Translations under genes and position numbers: made by a program | The notes under the pieces: model-generated | What the model was told of the DNA's origin: nothing | Database searches by the model: none | The model's input: the letters and a program-made list of their open reading frames with translations, nothing else | Shown: piece by piece, positions 18,877 through 27,627 of the stretch | How the letters are laid out: each line of letters opens with the position of its first letter | Numbering within the stretch: position 1 is the first letter of the stretch | Assembly: GCA_025928545.1 (NCBI GenBank) | Contig: JAICJH010000053.1 | Location: forward strand, 1-45,045 | Direction of reading: 5' to 3' | DNA length: 45,045 nucleotides | From: Bryobacteraceae bacterium | GTDB lineage: Bacteria; Acidobacteriota; Terriglobia; Bryobacterales; Bryobacteraceae

Positions 18877-20061
18877 TTACTGGCCGTGCGCCACGGCAGC
18901 CGCGGTGTGGCGAGCCATTGGTTGCAGGTGGCCGTAAGTCGCCGAGCGCCAGAGCCACTCACACGGACCGAAGCGATATTGGCGCAGCCACCATTGGCTG
19001 AATGAGAGTTGAGCCGCGTAGAACACGACAGCGAAAAGGGCGGCGGATGCGGGCGCGACGCGACCGAATAGTCCTCCTCCGTAGCTATAGAAAACTAACC
19101 CGAGGACTATCGACTGAGTCAGGTAGTTTGTGAGGGCCATCTGGCCGGCAGCGGCGAAGCGTGACGTCCAGTCATCGGAGTTCGATTGGCCGCGCGCAGC
19201 CAGCAGGCACGCCGTGTAGGCCAGCGCGAGCGGCACGTACGTTCCGATAAGACGGATATGTGGAATTGCCGGCAGCCATTCGTGGAGGCTATTGGCCAGG
19301 CCGATTGGCCCCACGACCGCGGCGAAAACCCACAGCTGCCTGCGGAATCGTTCCGGCGTGCGAATGATGGAAGCGCGCCATGCAGCCATGCCCAGAAGCA
19401 TCATGCCGGCGGTATTCTGCGCCGAGCCGAAGAGCAGGGGTGCGATCATGATCCGCGTTTCTTTCCAGCGGAAGGCGACGATATCGAAAAAGCTGCCGTG
19501 ACCATAGTGCTGTGTTGCGGCGTTTGCCCAGTTCTGAAGTTCTGGTCCCGAAGGGAATGGGAGGTTGAGGGCAGGTAGAGTCGGCAGGTAGATGGCAGCC
19601 AGTCCTGCAACTGCGAGCACCGGCCCCGGGAGGCGGATGAGCAGGGTGAGGGTGAGGCCGCAGACGGCGTAGAGCATCAGGATATCGACGTTTGAGATCA
19701 GGACCATGTGGAAGATTCCGAACGCCAGCAGAACAAGAAAGCGCCGCAGCAGGAACCATTCCGGCAGGAGTCCGCGGGCGTTGGCGCGTTCCGCCTGAAT
19801 CGCCATCCCGACGCCGAAGGTAAAGGCGAAACAGTTGAAGGCTTTGAATTCGATCAGGGTTGCTGCGATGAAATCGACCGCATGGTTGGCCCAGCCGGGG
19901 TGGGAATGAAAGTGAAGGATATGTTCCCAGAGTGAGAGGCGGAAGAAGTCCAGCAGGTTGATGATGAGGACGCCGAACAGCGCGAAGCCCCTGAGGAGGT
20001 CGAGGGAACTGTAACGCTCTGCCGGCCGGACCGGTTGCCATGCGTGAGCGGGCGTGGACAC
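18877..20061 (-). CDS. DUF418 family (YeiB-like) membrane protein
   Basis: A 394-residue polytopic membrane protein with about ten hydrophobic segments. It begins with the signature 'YSSLDLLRGFALFGVLIINLL', and its C-terminal DUF418 domain includes 'RFAAAGQMALTNYLTQSIV' and 'PASAALFAVVFYAAQLSFSQWWLRQYRFGPCEWLWRS'. The family is related to membrane acyltransferases and is proposed, without firm proof, to move or modify envelope components. GTG 20061 is the likely start. It is divergent from the dikinase-like gene with only 30 bases between the starts, so their promoters must overlap. Confidence 0.85.
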   Translation of the reverse strand: MSTPAHAWQPVRPAERYSSLDLLRGFALFGVLIINLLDFFRLSLWEHILHFHSHPGWANHAVDFIAATLIEFKAFNCFAFTFGVGMAIQAERANARGLLPEWFLLRRFLVLLAFGIFHMVLISNVDILMLYAVCGLTLTLLIRLPGPVLAVAGLAAIYLPTLPALNLPFPSGPELQNWANAATQHYGHGSFFDIVAFRWKETRIMIAPLLFGSAQNTAGMMLLGMAAWRASIIRTPERFRRQLWVFAAVVGPIGLANSLHEWLPAIPHIRLIGTYVPLALAYTACLLAARGQSNSDDWTSRFAAAGQMALTNYLTQSIVLGLVFYSYGGGLFGRVAPASAALFAVVFYAAQLSFSQWWLRQYRFGPCEWLWRSATYGHLQPMARHTAAAVAHGQ

Positions 20062-20091
20062 TGCGGCTTAGTTTATATGATCTAATTCAAC

Positions 20092-22584
20092 GTGATTCCC
20101 TACGTACTTCCATTGGCCGATACCGCCGCTACGCTCTCTGTGGCGGGCGGCAAAGGCGCATCGCTGGCTCGGCTTGCCCAGGCCGGTGTGCGGGTGCCCG
20201 CCGGATTCCATGTCACCACGGAAGCGTACCGCCGGTTTATCGCCGGCAATAACCTTCAGCAGTTGATCGTCGAAGCGGCACAGGCGGGTTCGGTTGACGA
20301 TCCGGCTTCGCTCGACAACGCGTGTGCCGCAATCGAGGCTATGATCGCGCAGGCGCGAATGCCGGCGGAAATCGTTGAGGAAATCCGAAAGTCTTATGCG
20401 GCGCTCGGCGGTGCGGTCGCGGTCCGATCGTCGGCGACGGCGGAGGATCTGCCAGGCATGTCTTTCGCCGGCCAGCTGGAGACGTTCTTAAACGTGCGCG
20501 ACGGCGATCACGTTATCGACGCGGTGCAGCGTTGCTGGGCCTCATTATGGACGGCTCGGGCCATCGGCTACAGAATCCGTAACGGGATTGCGGCAGACAC
20601 CGTGAGTATCGCGGTGGTGGTCCAGGAATTGGTGCCTGCGGAAGTAGCTGGCGTGATGTTCACTGCCAATCCGGTGACTGGTGCACGGGACGAAGCCCTG
20701 ATCAATGCGGCGTGGGGGCTGGGCGAGGCGGTGGTCGGCGGTCTGGTTACTCCCGACACTTTTGTGGTCAACCGGAAGACGAAGGCGATCGTTGCCCAGG
20801 ATGTCGCAGTGAAAGAAGTCATGACGGTCCGGCTTGCGAGCGGCACTCATGAAGAAGCGGTTCCCGCGAATCAGCGCAAGGAGGCAACGCTGACACGCGA
20901 ACAAGCTGTTGAGTTGACTCTGACAGGGGAGCGGATCGAGAAACTGTACGGCATGCCGATGGACGTGGAGTGGGCACTTTGCGGCGGCGAATTCTCCATT
21001 TTGCAGGCACGCCCGATTACCGCGCTGCCGGAGCCGCGGGTTGTGCTGGACTGGTCGATCCCGCGACAAATCGGACGGTATGCGCGGAGCAGTGTGATCG
21101 AGTTGCTGCCCGAACCTTTGACGCCGCTGTTCCGAACGCTCGGGCTGCCGGCATTCAACGAAGCCCTCCGCTGGCTGTTCGAAGTCACGATGCGGTTGAA
21201 AGGTGTGTTGCCCGCGAGCTATCAACTGGTGACCATCAACGATTTCGCCTATTACGATTTCGGCTGCACGACTCGCGAAACTCTGGGTGTGTTTACGAAG
21301 GTTCCCGGAGCGATCCCCCGGGTTTTCCGGATGATGAAACGCGCGAAAGAGCGTTGGCTGGACGAGGCTCGCCCCGCCTATGCGGAGCGAACGGCCGAGT
21401 GGGCTGGCAGAGATCTCAGCGCGGCAACCCGGGCGCAGCTACTGGAGGGCGCTCTTGAAATCTGCCGTCTTGCGGGCAGATATTACGTAACGATTCAAGC
21501 CGGGATTCTGCCGATCGCGTACAGCGCGGAGTCGCTGTTCACAAAACTGTACGATCGTTTCGCCAGACGTGAGGGCGATCCGCCCGCAACAGTGTTTGTG
21601 CTGGGTTTCGACAGCATTCCGATCCAGAGCGAGAAGTCCCTATACGATCTGGCGATGTGGGTTCGCGAACATGGCGACAGAACGCCGGAATTCGAGAGCC
21701 GGCTGGCAGCCCATCTCGAACGGTTTGGGGGCGCAATCTACGATCTGGATTTCGCCAAGCCGCTTCCCGCGGAGAATCCCGCTCCGCTGATCGACGCCAT
21801 CAAATATTTCGTGAGCGGGGCGGCGCGCAATCCATATGAGCGTCAGGCACAGTCCGCGGACGCGAGGGAAAAAGCGACGCGGGAATTGCTGGACAGGCTG
21901 GGTTTCATCCGGCGGCCGGTGTTCCGCTGGATTCTCGGAATCGCCCAACGCTACGCGCCTTTGCGCGAGAATTCGCTGGCTGACGTGGGAATGGGATGGC
22001 TGGCGGTGCGCCGCATGCTGCGCGAAGTGGGACAGCGACTGGTGGCGGCGGGGCGCATCGCCGAAATCGACGATGTCTTCTGGCTGGAGTATGCGGAACT
22101 TGAAGGGGACACGATTCCGCCGGATGCCGTGACCCTGCGAAAAGCCAAATGGGAGAAGGAACGCCGGGTGATACCGCCGGTCATGCTGCCAGCGGAAAAG
22201 GGCGCGCGGTTGCTGGGGTTCGACCTGAGTGGCGCGATGCCGGCGAAATCCGGCCAATCGGACGGAGACACGATACGCGGAGTGGGATCCAGTCCGGGTC
22301 GCGTGACCGGCGTGGCGCGGGTGATTCAGGGACCGGATGAGTTTGCGGAAATGAAGCCGGGCGACATCCTCGTGGCGAAAGCGACGACTCCGGCCTGGAC
22401 TCCGCTTTTTGCGCTGGCGGCGGGGATTGTGACGGATGTTGGCGGGCCGCTGAGCCACAGCTCGATCGTGGCGCGCGAGTATCGGATTCCGGCGGTGCTG
22501 GGAACCGGCGTGGCCACTGCGCGGATTCGCAAGGGACAGCAAATCGTGGTGGATGGCGATGCCGGCACTGTCACGCTGCGTTAA
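20092..22584 (+). CDS. PEP synthase/rifampin phosphotransferase-like dikinase
   Basis: An 830-residue protein with an N-terminal ATP-binding domain of the PEP synthase/PPDK type (about 1-320; GGKGASLARL, VRSSATAEDLPGMSFAGQLE, ILQARPIT). A central domain of about 400 residues is unlike the PEP/pyruvate TIM barrel. The C-terminal swivelling phosphohistidine domain includes GVGSSPGRVTGVARV and GGPLSHSSIVARE, with His789 as the phospho-carrier. Rifampin phosphotransferase (ATP + rifampin + water to phospho-rifampin, AMP and phosphate; about 867 residues) has exactly this order, and the segment ELLPEPLTPLF at the start of the middle domain is in keeping with it. Genuine PEP synthase would need the missing barrel. 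The substrate here may be an antibiotic or an unknown small molecule. GTG 20092 is the start. Confidence 0.82.
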   Translation: MIPYVLPLADTAATLSVAGGKGASLARLAQAGVRVPAGFHVTTEAYRRFIAGNNLQQLIVEAAQAGSVDDPASLDNACAAIEAMIAQARMPAEIVEEIRKSYAALGGAVAVRSSATAEDLPGMSFAGQLETFLNVRDGDHVIDAVQRCWASLWTARAIGYRIRNGIAADTVSIAVVVQELVPAEVAGVMFTANPVTGARDEALINAAWGLGEAVVGGLVTPDTFVVNRKTKAIVAQDVAVKEVMTVRLASGTHEEAVPANQRKEATLTREQAVELTLTGERIEKLYGMPMDVEWALCGGEFSILQARPITALPEPRVVLDWSIPRQIGRYARSSVIELLPEPLTPLFRTLGLPAFNEALRWLFEVTMRLKGVLPASYQLVTINDFAYYDFGCTTRETLGVFTKVPGAIPRVFRMMKRAKERWLDEARPAYAERTAEWAGRDLSAATRAQLLEGALEICRLAGRYYVTIQAGILPIAYSAESLFTKLYDRFARREGDPPATVFVLGFDSIPIQSEKSLYDLAMWVREHGDRTPEFESRLAAHLERFGGAIYDLDFAKPLPAENPAPLIDAIKYFVSGAARNPYERQAQSADAREKATRELLDRLGFIRRPVFRWILGIAQRYAPLRENSLADVGMGWLAVRRMLREVGQRLVAAGRIAEIDDVFWLEYAELEGDTIPPDAVTLRKAKWEKERRVIPPVMLPAEKGARLLGFDLSGAMPAKSGQSDGDTIRGVGSSPGRVTGVARVIQGPDEFAEMKPGDILVAKATTPAWTPLFALAAGIVTDVGGPLSHSSIVAREYRIPAVLGTGVATARIRKGQQIVVDGDAGTVTLR

Positions 22585-22620
22585 GGCTTCCGACTTCGAT
22601 CCGGCGGCTACAATCTACAG

Positions 22621-24195
22621 ATGGACAATGTGACCCGGCGGGGATTTGTCAAGACGGCGGCACTGGCTACCGCCGCAGCGCAGAGCGTGGGTGCGTTCGA
22701 ACTGGACGAACTGACTATCGCGCAATTGCGGGCGGGGCAGCAAACGGGGAAGTATTCCGCGCAAACTCTGGTGGAGAAATACCTGGCGCGGATCAGGGAC
22801 GTGGATCGGGCCGGGCCGACACTGCGCGCGGTGATCGAAACTAATCCGCAGGCGCTGGAGATTGCGCAGGCGCTGGATCAGGAACGAAAAGCGAGGGGTC
22901 CGCGCGGGCCGCTGCACGGGATTCCGATTCTGATTAAAGACAACATCGATACCGCGGATCGAATGATGACGACCGCGGGATCGCTGGCGCTCGAGGGTTC
23001 GATAGCGAAACGGGATTCGTTTGTGGCTCAAAGGCTGCGAGCCGCGGGCGCGGTCATTTTGGGAAAAACGAATCTGAGCGAATGGGCGAACTTCCGGTCC
23101 ACACACTCATCGAGCGGGTGGAGCGGACGCGGCGGGCTGACACGTAATCCTTATGCGCTCGACCGGAATTGCAGCGGATCGAGTTCGGGTTCGGGAGCAG
23201 GGGTGGCGGCGAATCTGTGTGCCGCGGCGGTGGGTTCGGAGACGGATGGATCGATTGTATCGCCCGCCGCGATGAATGCGCTGGTGGGAATCAAGCCAAC
23301 GGTGGGGTTGATCGGGCGATCCGGAATTATTCCGATTTCGATCAATCAGGACACAGCCGGGCCAATGGCCCGTACGGTGGCGGATGCGGCAGCGCTGCTG
23401 ACGGCGCTGGCGGGCGTCGATCCGAACGATTCGTACACGCAGGCGAGCGCAGGAAAGGCTGCGAAGGACTACACGGCGTTTGTCGATCCGAAAGGATTGC
23501 GCGGCATGCGATTGGGTGTGGCGCGAAAGTTTTTCGGCTACAACCGCGATGTGGATGGACTCATGGAAATCGCTATCGGCGAGATGAAGAAGCTGGGAGC
23601 GGTGATTGTTGATCCGGCCGATCTGCCGACTCACGGAAAGTTCGACGATAGCGAGTTCGACGCGATGCTTTATGAATTCAAGGATGGACTGAATCGATAT
23701 CTGGCGGGCACAGCGGCTTCGGTACAGGTACGGTCGCTGGATGCCTTGATTGCGTTCAATGAAAAGAACAGGGCGCGCGAGATGCCGTACTTCGGGCAGG
23801 AGATTTTGGTGAAGGCCCAGCAGAAGGGGCCGCTGACCGAGAAGGCGTATCTGGATGCGGTGACGAAGAATCGGCAGTTGTCACGCGGGCAGGGAATCGA
23901 TGCTGTCTTGGCTAAAGATAAATTGCATGCGATTATTGCGCCTGCCGGCGGACCCGCGTGGCTGACGGATCTGCTGCTCGGGGATCACGATATCGGCGGC
24001 AGTTCGACGCCCGCGGCAGTGGCGGGATACCCGAACATCACGGTACCGGCGGGCTTTGTGCGGGGACTGCCGGTGGGGATTTCGTTCTTCGGCGCGGCGT
24101 GGAGTGAGGGCACGCTGATCAAGATTGCCAGCGGGTTTGAGGCCGGGGTAAAGGCGCGGAAGAAGCCTGGTTTCCTGAACAGCGCTGCGGTTTAA
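22621..24195 (+). CDS. Amidase (amidase-signature family) with Tat signal
   Basis: A 524-residue amidase-signature enzyme, hydrolysing an amide in an unknown substrate. The Ser-cisSer-Lys triad is visible: Lys106 in PILIKDNID, the serine-rich loop NCSGSSSGSGAG (184-194), and nucleophile Ser211 in GSETDGSIVSPAA. It starts with MDNVTRRGFVK followed by an alanine-rich segment, a twin-arginine signal, so the folded enzyme is likely exported. Homologues include GatA (which forms a complex with GatB/C) and stand-alone amidases. No gatB/gatC is nearby and GatA has no Tat signal, so this is the stand-alone type. It starts 36 bases after the dikinase-like gene. Its stop is one base from the convergent cysN stop. 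Confidence 0.9.
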   Translation: MDNVTRRGFVKTAALATAAAQSVGAFELDELTIAQLRAGQQTGKYSAQTLVEKYLARIRDVDRAGPTLRAVIETNPQALEIAQALDQERKARGPRGPLHGIPILIKDNIDTADRMMTTAGSLALEGSIAKRDSFVAQRLRAAGAVILGKTNLSEWANFRSTHSSSGWSGRGGLTRNPYALDRNCSGSSSGSGAGVAANLCAAAVGSETDGSIVSPAAMNALVGIKPTVGLIGRSGIIPISINQDTAGPMARTVADAAALLTALAGVDPNDSYTQASAGKAAKDYTAFVDPKGLRGMRLGVARKFFGYNRDVDGLMEIAIGEMKKLGAVIVDPADLPTHGKFDDSEFDAMLYEFKDGLNRYLAGTAASVQVRSLDALIAFNEKNRAREMPYFGQEILVKAQQKGPLTEKAYLDAVTKNRQLSRGQGIDAVLAKDKLHAIIAPAGGPAWLTDLLLGDHDIGGSSTPAAVAGYPNITVPAGFVRGLPVGISFFGAAWSEGTLIKIASGFEAGVKARKKPGFLNSAAV

Positions 24196-24196
24196 C

Positions 24197-25768
24197 TCAG
24201 ATGCCTTCGCCGGCACCGAGTTGTTCTTCGCGTCCTACTAACACTCCGCGGCGCTCAAGCAAGCTTAATGCTTCATTGGGAGCCAGGCGTCCGGCGTCGA
24301 TCGAATTCGGCGGAGCGATGCCGGTGACGATTACGATCAGGCCTGCGGCTTTCGCCAGCTTTGCCGTCTCATAGTCGGCGGACTCGACAACCGCGACTGC
24401 TGCGCCGCGATCGAAGAGTTCACGTTCCAGCAGCACGGCAGATTCATGATCTTCCACCGAAACGATCGCGGAGCGATGTCCAAAACGCGCGGTCCGATCC
24501 GATTCGAGGACGAGACCGCGGGTTTCTTCCTTACCCTCGATATCGATGATCATGCAGGCCGCGAGGGTTTCATTCGACACCGGATCGATCACGATGAACG
24601 CGCCAGTGACGCGGTTCCTCGCATAAGGGTCAAAGAAAAGCGGATGGTGCGTTTCGACTGAAATTTCGCCGATTTCGTTCAGTTCCAGACGCGCCGAGCT
24701 TAAGCGCTCGAGCGAATTCACATCCACCCGGTAGTTCACGCTGCGAATCACGCCGCGCACCTGATGCGACGTGTGTTTGATGAAATAACTGCGGCCGGGT
24801 TCGAGAGCCTGCGCATTCATCCATACACAATGCGCGCGGAAGCGGCGGCCGACGTGCGGAACGGCGGCCACCGGAGCCAGGATATCGCCGCGGCTGATAT
24901 CGATCTCATCGGCGAGGCAGATGGTCACCGATTGCGGCGCATAGGCCGACTTCAGATCGCCATCATAAGTCACGATGCGCGTAATGCGGGTGCGCCGTCG
25001 CGCGGGCAGGGCCATCACTTCCTGGCCCTCATGCAGAACGCCGGACGCCATCTGGCCGGCATAGCCCCGGAAATTCAAATTCGGGCGCAGCACGTACTGC
25101 ACGGGAAAACGGGCGGGCAGGTCGGCCAGGCCTTCGATTACCGGAACGGTTTCGAGAAAATCCAGCAATGCGGGGCCGGTATACCAGGGCGTTTTCGCGC
25201 TCTTTTCCACGACGTTATCGCCATCGCGGGCGCTGATCGGGATGAAGAGGGCATTGGGCGCGCCGATGCGCGAAAGGAAACCAGTGAATTCGGCCACGAT
25301 GGCATCGTAGACGGCCTTGTCGAACCCGACCAGATCCATTTTGTTGATGGTGACGACAAAATGCCTGATGCCGAGCAAATTCGCGATAAACGCGTGGCGG
25401 CGGGACTGCGGCAGGACGCCGTTACGTGCGTCAATCAGGATGATGGCGAGGTCGGCAGTTGAGGCGCCGGTCGCCATGTTGCGGGTATACTGCTCGTGGC
25501 CGGGGGTATCGGCAATGATGAATTTGCGTTTCGGCGTCGAGAAATAGCGGTATGCGACATCGATCGTGATGCCCTGTTCACGTTCGGCGCGGAGGCCGTC
25601 TGTGAGCAGCGCGAGATCGATAACGCCGCCGCTGGAGTTGGCGGACGCTTTGGCGACGCTGGCGAGCTGGTCTTCGTAGACGCCCTTGGAATCGTAAAGC
25701 AGGCGGCCGATGAGGGTACTCTTGCCGTCATCAACGCTGCCGGCGGTGGAGAATCGGAGCAGGCTCAT
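24197..25768 (-). CDS. cysN: Sulfate adenylyltransferase subunit 1 (CysN GTPase) with degenerate APS-kinase-like C-terminus
   Basis: A 523-residue elongation-factor-like GTPase that drives ATP-sulfurylase (sulfate + ATP to adenylyl-sulfate) together with CysD. GTP-binding motifs are complete: GSVDDGKST (10-18), DTPGH (87-91), NKMD (142-145). Barrel domains II and III follow to about residue 415. The last 100 residues look like an APS kinase domain whose P-loop is gone: FGHRSAIVSVEDHESAVLL is followed by ERELFDRGAAVAVVES, AKAAGLIVIVTGIAPP and LAPNEALSLLERRG, in the order of the kinase of CysNC fusions. The cysD gene lies 31 bases upstream, one operon. No other assimilation gene (cysH, cysI, cysC) is in the window. 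Confidence 0.92.
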   Translation of the reverse strand: MSLLRFSTAGSVDDGKSTLIGRLLYDSKGVYEDQLASVAKASANSSGGVIDLALLTDGLRAEREQGITIDVAYRYFSTPKRKFIIADTPGHEQYTRNMATGASTADLAIILIDARNGVLPQSRRHAFIANLLGIRHFVVTINKMDLVGFDKAVYDAIVAEFTGFLSRIGAPNALFIPISARDGDNVVEKSAKTPWYTGPALLDFLETVPVIEGLADLPARFPVQYVLRPNLNFRGYAGQMASGVLHEGQEVMALPARRRTRITRIVTYDGDLKSAYAPQSVTICLADEIDISRGDILAPVAAVPHVGRRFRAHCVWMNAQALEPGRSYFIKHTSHQVRGVIRSVNYRVDVNSLERLSSARLELNEIGEISVETHHPLFFDPYARNRVTGAFIVIDPVSNETLAACMIIDIEGKEETRGLVLESDRTARFGHRSAIVSVEDHESAVLLERELFDRGAAVAVVESADYETAKLAKAAGLIVIVTGIAPPNSIDAGRLAPNEALSLLERRGVLVGREEQLGAGEGI

Positions 25769-25799
25769 GCGTGGAAATTCTCCGCGTGGGGAAGCATGT

Positions 25800-26690
25800 T
25801 TAGAAATAGCCCTCGCGCTTCTTGATCTCCATGGAGCCTTCCTGATCGTGATCGATGACGCGGTGTTCGCGCTCGGAGCGGCGGACGAGTTTCATTTCGT
25901 CGATGATCTTTTCAATCGTGTCGGCCTCTGAGCGAATGGCGCCCGTGCAGGGGCTGCAGCCGAGGGAGCGCATGCGGCACATCACCATCTCGGGCTTTTC
26001 GCCGGGGAGCAGCATGAAATCCTGTTCGGGCGAGATCAGCGAGTTGCCGCGCACCACCATGGCCCTCGGCTTGGCGTAATACATGGGCACGATGGGGATA
26101 TTTTCGCGGGCGATGTACTGCCAGACGTCGAGCTCTGTCCAGTTGGAGAGAGGGAAAACGCGGATGTGCTGGCCCTTGTCGACGCGGGAATTGTAGAGAT
26201 TCCAGAGCTCCGGGCGTTGATTCTTGGGGTCCCACTGGCCGAATTCGTCGCGGAAGGAATAGACGCGTTCTTTGGCCCGGCTCTTTTCCTCGTCGCGTCG
26301 TGCGCCGCCGAACGCCGCGTCGTAGCCGCCTTCCGCCAGGCCATCGAGCAGTGCGCGGGTTTTGAGGAAGCCGCAGCATTTCTGGGTCCCGATGCGAAGC
26401 GGATTGGCGCCATCGGCAATTGCCTGGGTATTGGTCTTGACGATCAGCCGGGCTCCGATGGAGGCGACGAACTGGTCGCGGAACTCAATCATTTCGTGGA
26501 ACTTATAGGTCGTATCGACGTGGAGCAGCGGGAAGGGAATCTTGCCAGGAAAGAACGCTTTCTGGGCCAGCCGCACCATGACGGAGGAATCTTTGCCGAT
26601 CGAATACAGCATGACCGGATTCTGGAATTCCGCGGCTACTTCGCGAATAATTTGAATGCTCTCGGCTTCGAGAAGATCGAGGTGGTCCAC
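25800..26690 (-). CDS. cysD: Sulfate adenylyltransferase subunit 2 (CysD)
   Basis: A 296-residue PP-loop (adenine nucleotide alpha hydrolase-like) protein that forms APS from ATP and sulfate with CysN. The ATP-binding loop is YSIGKDSSVMVRL (from residue 29). Conserved downstream features are 'FPLLHVDTTYKFHEM', 'FGGARRDEEKSRAKER' and 'CMRMRSLGCSPCTGAI'-type segments near the C-terminus. Length is normal. GTG 26690 is the start (VDHLDLLEAES). It is 53 bases downstream of the site-2 protease gene on the same strand and 31 bases upstream of cysN. Confidence 0.95.
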   Translation of the reverse strand: MDHLDLLEAESIQIIREVAAEFQNPVMLYSIGKDSSVMVRLAQKAFFPGKIPFPLLHVDTTYKFHEMIEFRDQFVASIGARLIVKTNTQAIADGANPLRIGTQKCCGFLKTRALLDGLAEGGYDAAFGGARRDEEKSRAKERVYSFRDEFGQWDPKNQRPELWNLYNSRVDKGQHIRVFPLSNWTELDVWQYIARENIPIVPMYYAKPRAMVVRGNSLISPEQDFMLLPGEKPEMVMCRMRSLGCSPCTGAIRSEADTIEKIIDEMKLVRRSEREHRVIDHDQEGSMEIKKREGYF

Positions 26691-26743
26691 GGGTCAGTGC
26701 CTGAACCTTTAGAATACACCATTAACTTGATCGGAATAGAGGA

Positions 26744-27463
26744 CTACGATTGCGAGTGGGAAAACCGGTAGAAAGCATAGATGATCCGGATGCCCTTTTC
26801 GAGAAGCGGATTGTAGACGTAGCCGAGCATGTAAGATGCGAGCAAAATTCCGATCAGCATGCCAAAACCGCGCATTTTCATGCGCAAATTCAGCAGTTTG
26901 ACTGCACCTTCCGAATCGGTAAACAGGCCGAGGACACCGAAGCCATCGAGCGGTGGTATGGGGAGCAGGTTGAAACAGGCGAGCAGCAGGTTGAGCGAGA
27001 AGAACACGCTCAGAATGGTGGCGGCGCCTGTGCCAATACCGGCTGAGGCTGCTTCCACGATGTGGTCGGTTGAAATGGCTCCGGGCAGGAAAACGCCGAC
27101 GGCGAGGCCGATGCGCATGATTATCGCGGCGAGGATCGCAATGGCGAGGTTCGCGCCCGGTCCGGCGAGCGACATGAGACCCGACCGCTTCGGATACTGG
27201 ATCGACCATGCGGGGTTGTACGGTGCGCTGGCATAGCCGATCAGGCCGTTGCCGCTGAGGATTCCCAGCAACGGAAGTATGACCATGCCGAACGTCTCGC
27301 GCCGAAGATGGGGCAGAGGGTTCAGGGAAACCTGACCACCTTCGAACGCGGTCAGGTCGCCGCCCCACTTGGCGACAAGCGCGTGAGCGGCTTCGTGGCA
27401 TGTGGTGGAGAGGAGAAATACAACGTATTCGAGGAAGCCGAATGCGAGGAGGGTGGAATCCAT
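26744..27463 (-). CDS. Site-2 protease family (M50) membrane protein
   Basis: A 239-residue polytopic protein with the zinc-metalloprotease HExxH motif inside a membrane segment (HEAAH, residues 23-27) and the second metal-ligand motif NLLPIPPLDG (165-174), the NPDG motif of S2P proteins. There is no PDZ or CBS domain, so it resembles the short 'site-2 protease family' type found in many bacteria, whose substrates are mostly unknown; the class cleaves proteins within membranes. It lies ahead of cysD-cysN, probably by chance or sharing read-through. It is divergent from the lipoprotein gene. Confidence 0.88.
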   Translation of the reverse strand: MDSTLLAFGFLEYVVFLLSTTCHEAAHALVAKWGGDLTAFEGGQVSLNPLPHLRRETFGMVILPLLGILSGNGLIGYASAPYNPAWSIQYPKRSGLMSLAGPGANLAIAILAAIIMRIGLAVGVFLPGAISTDHIVEAASAGIGTGAATILSVFFSLNLLLACFNLLPIPPLDGFGVLGLFTDSEGAVKLLNLRMKMRGFGMLIGILLASYMLGYVYNPLLEKGIRIIYAFYRFSHSQS

Positions 27464-27508
27464 GATGAGAGATGCGGCGGTAGCGCCAGTATAGCGAAAC
27501 TGTTGCGG

Positions 27509-27545
27509 TAACCGCGCTCATCGCGCGGGTCCGATAACCGCGCTC
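27509..27545. repeat. Two direct copies of TAACCGCGCTC in the divergent promoter region
   Basis: Eleven-base identical copies at 27509-27519 and 27535-27545, spaced 26 bases apart, lie between the S2P gene and the lipoprotein gene. They could be regulator sites on one face of the DNA or a small duplication. A TATATT (27593-27598 region) nearer the lipoprotein gene may be its -10 box. Confidence 0.35.
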
Positions 27546-27627
27546 GGCCCGCTGGCTGTGGAAACGGCAATGAACGTGCTTGTATATATTCGCACCAAAA
27601 TTTGAGTTGTTCTGCATGGGAGGGATG

